Below, piece after piece: positions 1 through 8,607 of a stretch of DNA of 34,730 bases (the stretch's first letter is position 1; every line of letters begins with the position of its first letter). Below the pieces are notes generated by a model that ran no database searches, had not been told where the DNA came from, and saw nothing but the letters and a program-made list of their open reading frames with translations. The DNA is from Sphingopyxis sp. KK2 (GTDB lineage Bacteria; Pseudomonadota; Alphaproteobacteria; Sphingomonadales; Sphingomonadaceae). A program made the translations under genes and the position numbers. The stretch covers positions 1-34,730 of the forward strand of contig NZ_LYVN01000028.1 of assembly GCF_001990265.1 (NCBI RefSeq), read 5' to 3'.

Positions 1-424
1 CGCCGCGCCCTTCGAACGGCAGCCCCGGCGGCGTCACGAAGCCGCCCATCCAGGTCGCGAACAGGTCGTTGGCGCAGACGAGCCGCCCGGCGCGGTCGGT
101 GACCGCGATGCCGACATCGTCATGGTCGACCGCCGCGCGCAGCATCGTCCAATCTGGAATCGCCGCCTCGCCCGCCACCGCGGCGGGAAACAGGCGGCGT
201 GTCAGGATCGCGCCGCCGATCGCCACCGCCAGGCCGGCGAGAAAGCCGGCCGCCAGCACGGCGTCGCCGGTCGCCCAGAACAGCAGCGCGATCGAGACGA
301 GCGCAAGCCCGCCGAGCAACGCCGCATCGACCCTCGACAACCCGCCGGGCAACCCCGCCGACGCACCCGGGCCTGTCCCTCTGCCGATGTCTGGATCAGC
401 GGAAGGCAGGCTCGTGGTGGTCAA
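1..424 (-). CDS. Membrane PAS sensor kinase, CckA-like, N-terminal part only
   Basis: Partial gene running off the left edge; about 141 residues are visible. After a Pro/Gly-rich cytoplasmic leader there are two closely spaced membrane segments (about residues 34-52 and 55-75), then the beginning of a PAS domain from about residue 93, with the typical run GIAVTDRAGRLVCAND. The two-helix hairpin followed by PAS is the layout of CckA, the hybrid kinase that feeds ChpT and CtrA; the kinase and receiver domains would lie outside the window, so this is inference. The start is taken as TTG at 424, since no upstream in-frame ATG/GTG exists and AGGGA lies about 7 bases before it. It follows the M13 peptidase stop by 21 bases and is probably cotranscribed with it. 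Another PAS-containing membrane kinase remains possible. Confidence 0.6.
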   Translation of the reverse strand, partial: MTTTSLPSADPDIGRGTGPGASAGLPGGLSRVDAALLGGLALVSIALLFWATGDAVLAAGFLAGLAVAIGGAILTRRLFPAAVAGEAAIPDWTMLRAAVDHDDVGIAVTDRAGRLVCANDLFATWMGGFVTPPGLPFEGRG

Positions 425-445
425 CGATATTTCCCTTTTTCGGCG

Positions 446-2503
446 TTACCAGATGCGGACGCGCTCTTCCGGTTTCAGATAGAGCTTCTGGCCTTCCTTG
501 ATCTGATAGGCCTTATACCAAGGGTCAAGGTTGCGCGAGACCCAAGTCCGCTGGATCGAGGGCGAATGCGGATCGGTGGTGATGCGCTGCGACAGATTCT
601 GTTCGCGATAGTTGCGCCGCCACACCTGCGCCCAGCCGAGGAAAAAGCGCTGGTCGCCGGTCAGCCCGTCGATCACCGGCGCCTCCTTGCCGCCGAGCGA
701 AGCCTTATAGGCGTCATAGGCGATGGTCAGACCGGCGAGGTCGCCGATATTTTCGCCCAGCGTGAATTCGCCGTCGAGATGTTCGCCCGGCAACACTTCA
801 TAGGCGCTATATTGCGCGATCAGCGCCTTGCCCGCAGCCTCGAACGCCTTGATATCGGCTTCGGTCCACCAGTCGGCGAGTTTGCCGGTCTGGTCATATT
901 TCGCGCCCTGGTCGTCGAAATGGTGGCTGACCTCATGCCCGATCACCGCGCCGATGCCGCCATAGTTGATCGCCGGGTCGGCATGCGGATCGAAAAAGGG
1001 CGGCTGCAGGATCGCGGCGGGGAAGACGATCTCGTTCATGCCGAAATTGGCATAGGCGTTGATTGTCATCGGCGTCATGAACCATTCCCAGCGACGGATC
1101 GGGCCGCCGAGGTGGCCGATATTGTCGTCATGCGCGAACTGGTTGGAACGCAGCGCGTTGCCGAACAGGTCGTCGGCCTTGATTTCGAGCTTGCCATAAT
1201 CCTTCCACTGGTCGGGATAACCGATCTTGGTGGTGAAATTGGCCAGCTTCTGGCGCGCCTTGACCTTGGTTTCGGGCTGCATCCAGTCGAGCCCGTCGAT
1301 CCGGCGGCCCATCGCGGCGAGGATATTCTTCACCAGCGCGTCCATCGCCGCCTTGGTTTCGGGCGGATAATATTTCGCGACATAATCCTTGCCGACCGCG
1401 TCGCCGAGATTGCCGGTGGTGAAATCGACCCCGCGCTTCCAGCGCTCTTCGCGCTGCGGCGTACCCGACAGGGCGGTGCCATAGAAGGCAAAGGCCTCGT
1501 TCGCGACCGCATCGGGCAGGACGTCCGAGAAGCTGTCGAGGCTGCGCACGATCAACTGGTCGCGGATCACCTCGATCGGCGTGTCGGCGATCAGCTTGGC
1601 TTCGCCGGTGAAGGCGCTGGGCTGCGCGACGAGGATCGCGTCCTCGTTGACGCCGATACCGCGGATGAAGGTCGTCCAGTCGAAGCCCGGCGCCTGCTGC
1701 GCCAGTTCGGCGATGGTCAGCTTGTTATACGCCTTCGTCGCGTCGCCGCTGTCGTTCTTGTCCCAATGGACCGCCGCGATCGCCTTTTCGAAATCATAGA
1801 TCGCCTTGGCGCGCGGCGCGGCGTTGCCCTCGCCCGCGAGCGTCAGCACATTTTCGAGATGCTTGAGATAGGCCGCCTGCAGCGCGACGTTGCGCTCGCC
1901 GTCCTTCAGATAGAAGTCACGATCGGGCATGCCGATGCCGCCCTGGCCCATCTGATAGATATAGACCTCGGGATTCTTGTCGTCCTGGCCGACATAACCG
2001 CCAAAGAAATGCTGGACGCCGCTGCGGTCCGCCTCGGCGAGCAGCTTGGCGAGGCCGGCCTTGTCGACCGCCTTGATCTTGGCGAGCCAAGGCTGAATCG
2101 GCGCGAGCCCCTTGGCCTCGACCGCCGCGCTGTCGAGGTAGGACGCATAGGCGCGGCCGATCATGCTGTTCGGATCGCCCTTCGCGGCGTCGAGGATTTC
2201 ACGGGTGCGCTTCTGCGACAGGTCCTGCAACGCGGTGAACATGCCGTAATTCGACTTGTCGGCGGGAATCTGGGTGTTCTTCGCCCAGGTGCCGTTGGCA
2301 TAGCCATAAAAATCGTCGCCGGGCTGGACGCTCTTGTCCATGCCGGTCTGGTCGAAGCCGAAATCGCCGATCTCGGGCTTGGCGGCGGGTTCGGCGGCGG
2401 CCGGCGCGGCCTTTTCCTTGGCGATGGCGGGTGCGGCGGCAAAGAGCAGCGCGCCAAGCGCGGCGGTCGCCAAAAGGCGGGTGTGCTGGGTCAGACGTGT
2501 CAT
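446..2503 (-). CDS. M13 family zinc metallopeptidase, secreted (neprilysin/PepO-like)
   Basis: 685 residues, the usual length for M13 enzymes. A Sec signal peptide occupies about residues 1-28 (hydrophobic core, AIA-type cleavage), so the enzyme should act in the periplasm or be exported. The zinc site is complete: HEVSH (His523, Glu524, His527) and the downstream ENIGD with Glu584 as third ligand and Asp588 positioning a ligand. The substrate-binding NAY motif is present shortly before (TINAYANF). The N-terminal half has the M13 start (DKSVQPGDDFYGYANGTW). These enzymes cleave oligopeptides; the actual substrate is unknown. The C-terminus ends RVRIW rather than the CxxW of animal homologues, as is common in bacteria. 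It probably has its own promoter in the 83-bp gap before it. Confidence 0.95.
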   Translation of the reverse strand: MTRLTQHTRLLATAALGALLFAAAPAIAKEKAAPAAAEPAAKPEIGDFGFDQTGMDKSVQPGDDFYGYANGTWAKNTQIPADKSNYGMFTALQDLSQKRTREILDAAKGDPNSMIGRAYASYLDSAAVEAKGLAPIQPWLAKIKAVDKAGLAKLLAEADRSGVQHFFGGYVGQDDKNPEVYIYQMGQGGIGMPDRDFYLKDGERNVALQAAYLKHLENVLTLAGEGNAAPRAKAIYDFEKAIAAVHWDKNDSGDATKAYNKLTIAELAQQAPGFDWTTFIRGIGVNEDAILVAQPSAFTGEAKLIADTPIEVIRDQLIVRSLDSFSDVLPDAVANEAFAFYGTALSGTPQREERWKRGVDFTTGNLGDAVGKDYVAKYYPPETKAAMDALVKNILAAMGRRIDGLDWMQPETKVKARQKLANFTTKIGYPDQWKDYGKLEIKADDLFGNALRSNQFAHDDNIGHLGGPIRRWEWFMTPMTINAYANFGMNEIVFPAAILQPPFFDPHADPAINYGGIGAVIGHEVSHHFDDQGAKYDQTGKLADWWTEADIKAFEAAGKALIAQYSAYEVLPGEHLDGEFTLGENIGDLAGLTIAYDAYKASLGGKEAPVIDGLTGDQRFFLGWAQVWRRNYREQNLSQRITTDPHSPSIQRTWVSRNLDPWYKAYQIKEGQKLYLKPEERVRIW

Positions 2504-2562
2504 GATATTCCCCGGTGGTACGGGCCCCCGCGAATGGCGCGAGGGCGATCTGCGATGGGGAA

Positions 2563-2590
2563 GCTATAAACCCGCGCGCGCGGCGTTCAA
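2563..2590 (-). promoter_or_regulatory. Putative sigma70-type promoter of the M13 peptidase gene
   Basis: On the minus strand TTGAAC (2585-2590) is followed after 16 bases by TATAGC (2563-2568). Each box matches the consensus at 4 of 6 positions. The -35 box overlaps the stop codon of the preceding DUF2062 gene. This would give a leader of about 50 bases before the ATG at 2503. Read by eye only. Confidence 0.35.
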
Positions 2591-3210
2591 CGGGTCGCCG
2601 TGTCGCTCGTCGATGCCTCAAGTCGTTTGTCGCGCGCCTTGGCGATCTTGCGGCGCCAGCGCAGGCGGATCCAATTGTCCCAGATCAGCGACGCAAGGAT
2701 ATAGCCGACGACCGCCGACACCACCGAAATCACGAACAGTCCAGCGAGCCCGCCGAGCAGTGCGGTGCCGGCATTGGCGGTGAACCAGTTCCACCATTCG
2801 ACGAGCGAGGCGCCCTCGTCATAGAGGATATAGAGGTTCGACACATTGGTGTGCAGCCCGAACAGGAAGCTGCCGAGCCACACCGATGCCGCGAGGATCA
2901 GCGGGGTGGTCACCGGGTTGGACAGAAAGGTCATCGCCGCACCGATCGGGATATTGGCGCGAAAGGGCAACGCAAGCAGCGCGACGCCGAGGATCTGGAC
3001 CCCGGGGATCAGGAAGAAGATGCCGACGAACAGCCCAAGCGCGGTGCCGCGGCGGACCGAGGTGCGGGTGAAGCGCCACAGATGGCTGTGCGCGACCCGA
3101 TGGGCAAAGGGCTTGACGAAGCGGCTCGCCAGCAATTCCTCACGGCTCGGCGAATTGCGGCGAATCCAGTTCATCACCGTTGCCTTGTCGCGGGGCGCGC
3201 CGCTGCTCAT
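2587..3210 (-). CDS. DUF2062 family inner-membrane protein
   Basis: 207 residues. A basic N-terminal cytoplasmic part (about 1-55) leads into hydrophobic segments around residues 56-80 and 85-115 with the family-typical NPVTTPLI stretch, then a further membrane segment near 155-180, and a strongly basic tail. DUF2062 proteins are predicted membrane proteins without an established biochemical role. The ATG overlaps the smpB stop by four bases (ATGA), so it is translationally coupled to smpB and is the last gene of the dapA-smpB-DUF2062 operon. An internal Met at residue 13 is an alternative start, but the ATGA overlap favours the longer form. Confidence 0.85.
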   Translation of the reverse strand: MSSGAPRDKATVMNWIRRNSPSREELLASRFVKPFAHRVAHSHLWRFTRTSVRRGTALGLFVGIFFLIPGVQILGVALLALPFRANIPIGAAMTFLSNPVTTPLILAASVWLGSFLFGLHTNVSNLYILYDEGASLVEWWNWFTANAGTALLGGLAGLFVISVVSAVVGYILASLIWDNWIRLRWRRKIAKARDKRLEASTSDTATR

Positions 3211-3692
3211 CCGCGGTCCTTCATCAGCCGCTGCTTGTCGCGCTTCCAGTCGCGTTCCTTGATCGACTCGCGCTTGTCGTGCGCCTTCTTGCCCTTGGCG
3301 AGCGCGAGCTCGACCTTGGCGCGGCCGCTGCTGTTGAAATAGACCGACAGCGGCACGAGCGTCATGCCCTGCCGCGCCACCCCGGCGTGCAGCTTGTTGA
3401 TCTCGCGCCAGTTGAGCAACAGCTTGCGCGGGCGCTTGGGCTCGTGGTTCAGGCGGTTGCCATGGCTATATTCGGGGATGTTGGCGTTGATCAGCCACAC
3501 CTCGCCGCCGGTCACCTCGGCATAGCTTTCAGCGATCGTGCCCTCGCCGAAGCGCAGTGCCTTCACCTCGGTGCCCTGCAGCGCGATGCCCGCCTCGAAC
3601 ACCTGTTCGATGCTGAAGTCGAAGCGCGCGCGCCGGTTCTCGGCGACGACCTTCTTCTTGTCGAATTCTGCGGCAGACTGCGGACGGGCCAT
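3207..3692 (-). CDS. smpB: SsrA-binding protein SmpB
   Basis: 161 residues, normal length. SmpB binds tmRNA and is required for trans-translation, the rescue of stalled ribosomes. The N-terminal oligonucleotide-binding core is clear: [29 protein letters not shown] split over about residues 16-45, followed by the INANIPEY and LLLNWREI segments. The C-terminal tail is rich in Lys/Arg (about 130-161), as needed to mimic the codon-anticodon helix in the decoding centre. It starts 10 bases after dapA and overlaps the next gene by four bases. The tmRNA gene itself is not in this window. Confidence 0.98.
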   Translation of the reverse strand: MARPQSAAEFDKKKVVAENRRARFDFSIEQVFEAGIALQGTEVKALRFGEGTIAESYAEVTGGEVWLINANIPEYSHGNRLNHEPKRPRKLLLNWREINKLHAGVARQGMTLVPLSVYFNSSGRAKVELALAKGKKAHDKRESIKERDWKRDKQRLMKDRG

Positions 3693-3702
3693 GACGAAAG
3701 CT

Positions 3703-4578
3703 TTAAATCACTCCGGCCGCGGACAGCGCGGCATCGACGGCCGCGCGCGATGCATCGGACGCCGGGATGATAGGTAGGCGCACTTCGGGCGAAAACCAGT
3801 CATGGATGCGCGACAGCGCATATTTTGCCGGCGCGGGCGAGCTGTCGCTGAACATCGCCTGGTGCAGACCGAACAACCGGTCGTGGAGCGTCAGCGCGCG
3901 CGCCCAGTCGCCCGCCGCACAGGCAGCGGCGAAATCGGCGCACAGGCGCGGCGCGACATTGGCGGTGACCGAGATGCATCCCGCGCCTCCGAGCAGGGCA
4001 TGCGGCAACCACAGATCGTCGTTGCCGCTGAGCTGGCAGAAGTCCTTGCCCGCCCCCGCGCGATGCTCGGTCACGCGCGCGAGGTCGCCGCTCGCATCCT
4101 TGATCGCGACGACCGAGGGGATTTCGGCGAGCTTGTTCATCGTCGCGGCGCTGATGTCGGCGACGGTGCGGCCGGGGACATTATAGACGACGATCGGCAG
4201 GTCGCTCGCGTCGGCGAGCGCCTGGTAATGGGCGATGATGCCCGCCTGGCTCGGTTTGTTGTAATAGGGCGCGACGATCAGCGCCGCGGCGGCACCGGCG
4301 GCTTGCGCATAGCGCATGTGGCGGACCGCGGTCGCGGTGTCGTTCGACCCGCAGCCCGCGATCACCGGCACCCGGCCGGCTGCGGCTTCGAGGCAGGTGT
4401 CGATCACCTGATAATGTTCGTCGAAGCCCAGCGTCGGGCTCTCGCCCGTCGTCCCGCACGGAACCAGCGCGCTCGTTCCCTCGCCGATCTGCCAGTCGAC
4501 GAGCCGTTTCAGCGCCGGGGCGTCGAACGCACCGTCGCGAAATGGCGTCACCAAGGCGGGAATCGACCCGGAAAACAT
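3703..4578 (-). CDS. dapA: 4-hydroxy-tetrahydrodipicolinate synthase
   Basis: 291 residues, full-length DapA. It condenses pyruvate with aspartate semialdehyde in the first committed step to diaminopimelate and lysine, in the cytoplasm. The TIM-barrel catalytic residues are visible: Thr43-Thr44 in GTTGES, Tyr132 in VVYNVPGR, Arg137, and the Schiff-base Lys160 in [10 protein letters not shown] good ribosome site (AAAGGAG) lies 6 bases before the ATG. It is first gene of the operon with smpB and a DUF2062 gene, and is divergent from the lytic transglycosylase gene across a 103-bp gap. Other N-acetylneuraminate-lyase superfamily members share the fold, but the residues and length fit DapA well. 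Confidence 0.96.
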   Translation of the reverse strand: MFSGSIPALVTPFRDGAFDAPALKRLVDWQIGEGTSALVPCGTTGESPTLGFDEHYQVIDTCLEAAAGRVPVIAGCGSNDTATAVRHMRYAQAAGAAAALIVAPYYNKPSQAGIIAHYQALADASDLPIVVYNVPGRTVADISAATMNKLAEIPSVVAIKDASGDLARVTEHRAGAGKDFCQLSGNDDLWLPHALLGGAGCISVTANVAPRLCADFAAACAAGDWARALTLHDRLFGLHQAMFSDSSPAPAKYALSRIHDWFSPEVRLPIIPASDASRAAVDAALSAAGVI

Positions 4579-4681
4579 GCTCGGCTCCTTTACAAAGACT
4601 CCACGGGGCCGATAGACAGGCTCATCGGCGCGCCGCCTATTGGACGCCTATTCAGCGCCCCGCAAGGAGTTTGCCACTAAC

Positions 4682-6709
4682 ATGGCCCTTATGAATTCGC
4701 TGCTACCCGTTTCCCGTCTGGCGCTCGCCGCCGCGCTTTTCCTTCCCGCCGTCGCCCATGCCAGCGAACTCACCCCCGACCAGATGGCGTGGTACCGGGC
4801 GCAGATGGGGCTCTCGACCGCATCGACGTCCCCGCCCAGCAGCACCAATTCGGTGGGCGACGCGGTGATGGAATGGCGGCGGCTGACCGCTAATACCGGC
4901 GCCTCCTTCGACCAGCTGTCGCGCTTCCTGCTCACCAACAAGGGCTGGCCCGACGCCGACAAGATGCGCGCGCGCGCCGAAAAGGCGATCGCGATCGACA
5001 GCTATGATCCGCAGCGCACCCTCGCCTATTTTCAGGTCTATCCGCCGCAGACCGCGAGCGGGCACCTGCGCCTCGCGCTCGCGCTCAACGCGACGGGCCG
5101 CCGCGACGAGGCCAATGCCGCCGTCCGCCGCGCCTGGACCAGCGGCACGCTCGACGAGGTCGAGACCAGCCGCGCCCTCTCCTTCTTCCCCGGCGCGCTG
5201 AGTCTCGCCGACCATGACGCGCGCATGGACCGGCTGCTCTGGTCGGGCGCCACCGGCGCGGCGAGCCGCCAGCTCGCCTTCGTATCGCCCGAGAAACGCG
5301 CGATCTTTTCTGCCCGGCTCGCGATGCGCAATAGCGCGGTCGATGCCGCGCTGCAGGCCAATGCCGTCGAGGCGGCGAACCCCGCGCTCACCCGCACCGA
5401 CGCGGGCTATATCACCGACAAGGCGACCTGGCTGCGCAAGGGAAACCGCACCGGCGAGGCGCGCGCGCTGCTCGCCGCGCCGCGCAGCCTGGCGAGCCCG
5501 CCGACCGATGCCGAGGAATGGCTCGAAACATTGCTGACCAATGCGCGCGCTGCCGACAGCGCGGGCGACAAGCTCACCGCCTATAATATCGCACGCCAGC
5601 TGAGCGACACCTTCCCCGCCGGCACCGTGATCCGCGAAACCCCGCTCAGCGTGCGCGACGATTATACCTCGCTCGCCTGGCTTGCCGGCCAGCTCGCCTT
5701 CCGCGACCTGCGGCGCCCGGGCGAAGCGGCGCAGCTCTATCGCCTCTATGGCGAAGCCGCGCGCTCGGCGCAGACGCGCACCAAGGGCTTCTACTGGGCG
5801 GGCCGCGCCTCGCTCGCCGCGGGCGACCGCGCCGCCGCCGAGGCGCAATTCGCCGACGCCGCGCAGCATTATGACCAATATTATGGCCAGCTGTCGCTCG
5901 AACGGCTCGGCCGCGCCCAGCCGAAACCCACCCCGGTGCCGACGATCCAGGTCAGCCAGGCCGAAAGGACCAGCTTCGAGGACGACCGCCTCGTTCGCGC
6001 CGCGCGCGCGCTCGGCGAGATCGGCGCATGGCGCGAACAGTCGCAGTTCCTGCGCGCGCTCGCCAACCGCGCGCGCTCGCCGTCGGACCATGTGCTCGCG
6101 GGCCAGCTCGCCTCGTCGATCGGCCGTCCCGACTTGGGCGTCATGATCGGCCGCAGCGCACAGGCGAACAGCCTCGACGCGGTCGAGGTGTCGGGTTTCC
6201 CGACCGTCCGCGTCCCCGTCGGCCATGAAAGCAATTGGACCTTCATCCACGCGATCACCCGCCAGGAAAGCCAGTTCGACCGGCAGGCGGTGAGCCACGC
6301 CGGCGCGCGCGGCATGATGCAGCTGATGCCCGGCACCGCGCGCGAAGTCGCGGGCAAGATCGGCCTGTCCTATGACGCCGGATCGCTGACTACCGACACC
6401 AATTACAACTTCACCCTCGGCTCGACCTATTTCCAGCAGATGCTGAGCTATTTCGGCGGCAGCTATCCGCTCGCGGTCGCGGCGTATAATGCCGGGCCGG
6501 GCAATGTGAACAAATGGCTGCGCGCCAATGGTGATCCGCGCAACGGGACGATCGAGATGATCGACTGGATCGAGGCGATCCCGATCTTCGAGACGCGCAA
6601 CTATGTGCAGCGCGTGCTCGAAAATGCCGTCGTCTATGACACGCTGCGCGACCGGCCGCTGCCGGCTGCGCCACTGAGCTTCTATCTCGGCAAGCGCACT
6701 CCCGGCTGA
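4682..6709 (+). CDS. Soluble periplasmic lytic transglycosylase (Slt-type)
   Basis: 675 residues from the chosen ATG. A signal peptide spans about residues 1-22, so it is periplasmic. The long middle part is helical, Ala/Arg-rich and tetratricopeptide-like (the superhelical U/L domain of Slt70-type enzymes). The C-terminal catalytic SLT domain runs from about residue 515: catalytic Glu529 in RQESQFD, then GARGMMQLMPGTA and AVAAYNAGPGN. Such enzymes cut the MurNAc-GlcNAc bond of peptidoglycan to form 1,6-anhydro-MurNAc. The start at 4682 is preferred over an upstream in-frame ATG at 4640 because it begins the signal peptide and has AAGGAG 12 bases before it. greB follows 6 bases after the stop. 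Confidence 0.93.
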   Translation: MALMNSLLPVSRLALAAALFLPAVAHASELTPDQMAWYRAQMGLSTASTSPPSSTNSVGDAVMEWRRLTANTGASFDQLSRFLLTNKGWPDADKMRARAEKAIAIDSYDPQRTLAYFQVYPPQTASGHLRLALALNATGRRDEANAAVRRAWTSGTLDEVETSRALSFFPGALSLADHDARMDRLLWSGATGAASRQLAFVSPEKRAIFSARLAMRNSAVDAALQANAVEAANPALTRTDAGYITDKATWLRKGNRTGEARALLAAPRSLASPPTDAEEWLETLLTNARAADSAGDKLTAYNIARQLSDTFPAGTVIRETPLSVRDDYTSLAWLAGQLAFRDLRRPGEAAQLYRLYGEAARSAQTRTKGFYWAGRASLAAGDRAAAEAQFADAAQHYDQYYGQLSLERLGRAQPKPTPVPTIQVSQAERTSFEDDRLVRAARALGEIGAWREQSQFLRALANRARSPSDHVLAGQLASSIGRPDLGVMIGRSAQANSLDAVEVSGFPTVRVPVGHESNWTFIHAITRQESQFDRQAVSHAGARGMMQLMPGTAREVAGKIGLSYDAGSLTTDTNYNFTLGSTYFQQMLSYFGGSYPLAVAAYNAGPGNVNKWLRANGDPRNGTIEMIDWIEAIPIFETRNYVQRVLENAVVYDTLRDRPLPAAPLSFYLGKRTPG

Positions 6710-6715
6710 TCGCGC

Positions 6716-7198
6716 ATGGCGGGGGACAAGGCGAATATCATCAGCCCGGCGGGCTATGCCGCGCTGCGCGCCGAATATGACGCGCTGCTCGGCGACGAGC
6801 GGCCGAAGCTGGTCGAGGTCATCAGCTGGGCGGCGGGCAATGGCGACCGCAGCGAAAATGGCGACTATATCTATGGCCGCAAACGGCTGCGCGAGATCGA
6901 CCGGCGCCTAGGCTTCCTTGCGCGGCGGATGAAGGCGGCGCGCGTCGTCGATCCCGCCGCGCAGCCCGACAAGAGCCGCATCTGGTTCGGCGCCACCGCC
7001 GAGCTCGCCGACGACGACGATGCGCGGCGCATCGTCACGCTGGTCGGCGACGACGAGGCCGAGGCCGGCGACGGCCGGATCGGCTGGAACAGCCCCCTCG
7101 CCCGCGCGCTGCGCGGCGCCGCAGTCGGCGATTTGCGGACGGTGCAATTGCCCGCGGGTCCCAAGGAATGGGAAATCATCGCGATCGACTATCCCTGA
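6716..7198 (+). CDS. greB: Transcription elongation factor GreB
   Basis: 160 residues. It contains the GreA/GreB N-terminal coiled coil (about residues 10-80) and the C-terminal FKBP-like domain (about 85-160). The tip sequence NGDRSENGDYIYGRKRLREIDRR is that of GreB rather than GreA; the acidic tip residues are Asp44 and Glu47. GreB enters the RNA polymerase secondary channel and stimulates cleavage of backtracked transcripts. It lies 6 bases after the lytic transglycosylase stop and is probably cotranscribed with it. An isolated second Gre paralogue would look similar, but the YIYGRKRLREIDRR run supports GreB. Confidence 0.93.
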   Translation: MAGDKANIISPAGYAALRAEYDALLGDERPKLVEVISWAAGNGDRSENGDYIYGRKRLREIDRRLGFLARRMKAARVVDPAAQPDKSRIWFGATAELADDDDARRIVTLVGDDEAEAGDGRIGWNSPLARALRGAAVGDLRTVQLPAGPKEWEIIAIDYP

Positions 7199-7282
7199 GC
7201 GCCTGTGCGCGGCGTCACCGCCGCGCGCTGGACGCCGCGCTATCGGCTGTTAGACTTGATCCGGTTTCGGGAGACGATCGCG

Positions 7283-7924
7283 ATGCGCAGCCCCCTGTTA
7301 TTGACGGCCCTCTTGTTGGCATCGGCGGCGCACGCCGCGCCGCAGCCGCCGATCTCCGACGAGACGATCCTCGAAGGCGTGCAACTCGGCGAAGAGGTCG
7401 AAGGGCGCGTCGACGGCGACCTCAACGGCGACGGCGATCCCGACACCGCCTTCATCATCGCCAGCCCGGACTCACGCGACCTTTATGTCGTGCTCAGTTA
7501 TCGCAGCGAGGTAGACTTCGGGCACCAGCCCGGCGGCCAGCTCAAACTGCCCTCCGACGCATTCGGTCCCGCAGGGCTGACGATCAAAAAAGGCGTTCTC
7601 ATCATTGAGGACCTGTCGGGCGGCACCACCGCGCTGTCGGCGACCTATCGCTATCGCGCCGACAAGGTCGAGCCGAAGATGCGGCTGATCGGCCTCGACG
7701 CGACCGTGTACAGCCGCACCTATGCGCATGACGGCAATGCGATGAGCTGGAACCTCGTCACCGGCGATGTAGAAACCAAGCTGCTCAGGAAGATCGGCGA
7801 CGGCGAAGATGCGACTTATGAGGACGCCTTCGTCACGCGCTTCAAGCGGACGAGCAAGCCCGTCTATATGAACGACACCCCCGACGCCGAGGAACAACTC
7901 GTCGCCTTTACCAAGGCCAAGTGA
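7283..7924 (+). CDS. Secreted protein with a DxNGDGDxD loop, function unknown
   Basis: 213 residues. A clear signal peptide (residues 1-19, ending AHAAP) indicates export. Residues 44-54 read DGDLNGDGDPD, the calcium-binding-type loop seen in FG-GAP/VCBS and dockerin-like repeats, followed by TAFIIAS, as in a single FG-GAP blade. The rest is predicted beta-rich with no motif I recognise. The ATG at 7283 is chosen because it begins the signal peptide and has GGGAG about 9 bases upstream; an in-frame upstream start at 7205 would add a 26-residue basic leader and spoil the signal peptide. It lies 84 bases after greB. The 15-bp gap to the convergent gene at 7940 leaves no space for a separate terminator. 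Confidence 0.75.
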   Translation: MRSPLLLTALLLASAAHAAPQPPISDETILEGVQLGEEVEGRVDGDLNGDGDPDTAFIIASPDSRDLYVVLSYRSEVDFGHQPGGQLKLPSDAFGPAGLTIKKGVLIIEDLSGGTTALSATYRYRADKVEPKMRLIGLDATVYSRTYAHDGNAMSWNLVTGDVETKLLRKIGDGEDATYEDAFVTRFKRTSKPVYMNDTPDAEEQLVAFTKAK

Positions 7925-7939
7925 CGCGCCGGCCCCCGC

Positions 7940-8092
7940 CTATTTGAGCAGTGCGGGCACGATCCACGCGAGCGACAGGACGACGATCGCGGCGATCAGC
8001 GAAAAGGCGAGCACATAACGGACATTGTGACCCTTGACCCCGCTGCTCGCTTCGGTCTCGGTCACTTCGACATGGTCTTCGACGACTTTCAT
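7940..8092 (-). CDS. Small single-pass membrane protein (50 residues)
   Basis: 50 residues. An acidic/polar N-terminus (about 1-20) is followed by GHNVRYVL and one hydrophobic membrane helix (about residues 24-46) ending in a short tail. I recognise the NVRYVL-plus-helix arrangement from small hypothetical proteins of alphaproteobacteria, but no function is known to me. The ATG at 8092 has an excellent AAGGAG site 8 bases upstream; the longer in-frame reading to 8200 is rejected because its extra part would run into the RNase P RNA gene. It lies 76 bases downstream of rnpB on the same strand and may depend on read-through from it or on its own unrecognised promoter. Confidence 0.75.
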   Translation of the reverse strand: MKVVEDHVEVTETEASSGVKGHNVRYVLAFSLIAAIVVLSLAWIVPALLK

Positions 8093-8119
8093 GGTTCGTC
8101 TCCTTCTCTGGTCCGCATA

Positions 8120-8146
8120 GGAACGCGGGCTTCCCCGCGCGGTTCC
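8120..8146 (-). terminator. Possible hairpin terminator after rnpB
   Basis: On the minus strand a GC-rich hairpin CGCGGG-GAAG-CCCGCG, extended by GGAA/TTCC across a 3-base bulge, lies about 23 bases beyond the 3' end of RNase P RNA. The U-tract after it is poor (TTCCTATG), so it may be only a partial terminator or a processing barrier. Confidence 0.35.
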
Positions 8147-8168
8147 CGCCGGGGCTTGGGAGAGAAGT

Positions 8169-8570
8169 GCCAGAGGGTCTGTAAGCCGGGTTCTGTCCAC
8201 CCCTTGCGGGGATAGGCGATCATTCCTCTAGGCCGGCGGTTACCCGACGGCTCAAGCAGTCAACCCGGACGACGGGACCGGAACCGGTCCTGGGCCACTC
8301 CCAAAAAGAAAGCAGCCCGTGCCGTCCCTATTCGACCTTGCTCCCGGTGGGGTTTGCCGTGCCGCGTCCGTTACCGTCCGCGCGGTGCGCTCTTACCGCA
8401 CCCTTTCACCTTTCGCCGGGCCGAAGCCCTGGGCGGTCTGCTCTCTGTGGCACTTTCCCTAAGCCCTTCCGGGGAAGGACCCGCCGGACGTTATCCGGCA
8501 CCGTGGTTTCCGTGGAGCCCGGACTTTCCTCCCCCGCTTGCGCGGCGGCGATCGCCCGACCCTCTGGCGG
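8169..8570 (-). ncRNA. rnpB: RNase P RNA, bacterial A-type
   Basis: About 400 bases. The RNA component of RNase P cleaves the 5' leader from pre-tRNA. The conserved 5' element GAGGAAAGTCCGGGC (P4 region), the CAAGGTCGAATAGGG stretch, AGAGGAATGATCGCC and the 3' element ACAGAACCCGGCTTACAG are all present in order. The ends pair as the P1 helix: GCCAGAGGG near 8569 with CCCTCTGGC near 8169, which sets the boundaries to within a few bases. The protein-coding readings across this stretch are accidental. It lies between a divergent-looking small gene downstream and the amidase gene upstream, all on the minus strand. Confidence 0.98.
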
Positions 8571-8575
8571 ATGCG

Positions 8576-8581
8576 ATTATA
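8576..8581 (-). promoter_or_regulatory. -10 box of the rnpB promoter
   Basis: A perfect TATAAT on the minus strand ends 7 bases before the predicted 5' end of RNase P RNA, exactly the expected spacing. The -35 position (about TCGCCA) is a poor match. The box lies in the 37-bp gap between rnpB and the amidase stop codon. Confidence 0.75.
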
Positions 8582-8607
8582 GCGCGATTGCTCGCGGTTG
8601 GCGAGCG

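Noticed and set aside
122..2569. Very long plus-strand open reading frame (about 815 codons) opposite the M13 peptidase gene
   Set aside because: It is antisense to a gene with complete zinc motifs and signal peptide; its product is Arg/Asp-rich with no domain, as expected from GC-rich codon bias in the complementary frame.
2571..2584. CG dinucleotide run (cccgcgcgcgcggc) as Z-DNA or a phase-variable repeat
   Set aside because: It is short, non-coding and in a very GC-rich genome; nothing indicates slippage control.
4703..6298. 531-codon minus-strand open frame opposite the lytic transglycosylase
   Set aside because: Antisense shadow; the sense gene has a signal peptide and SLT motifs.
8093..8200. 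Longer start for the 50-residue membrane protein
   Set aside because: It would run into the RNase P RNA 3' end; the ATG at 8092 has a strong AAGGAG.
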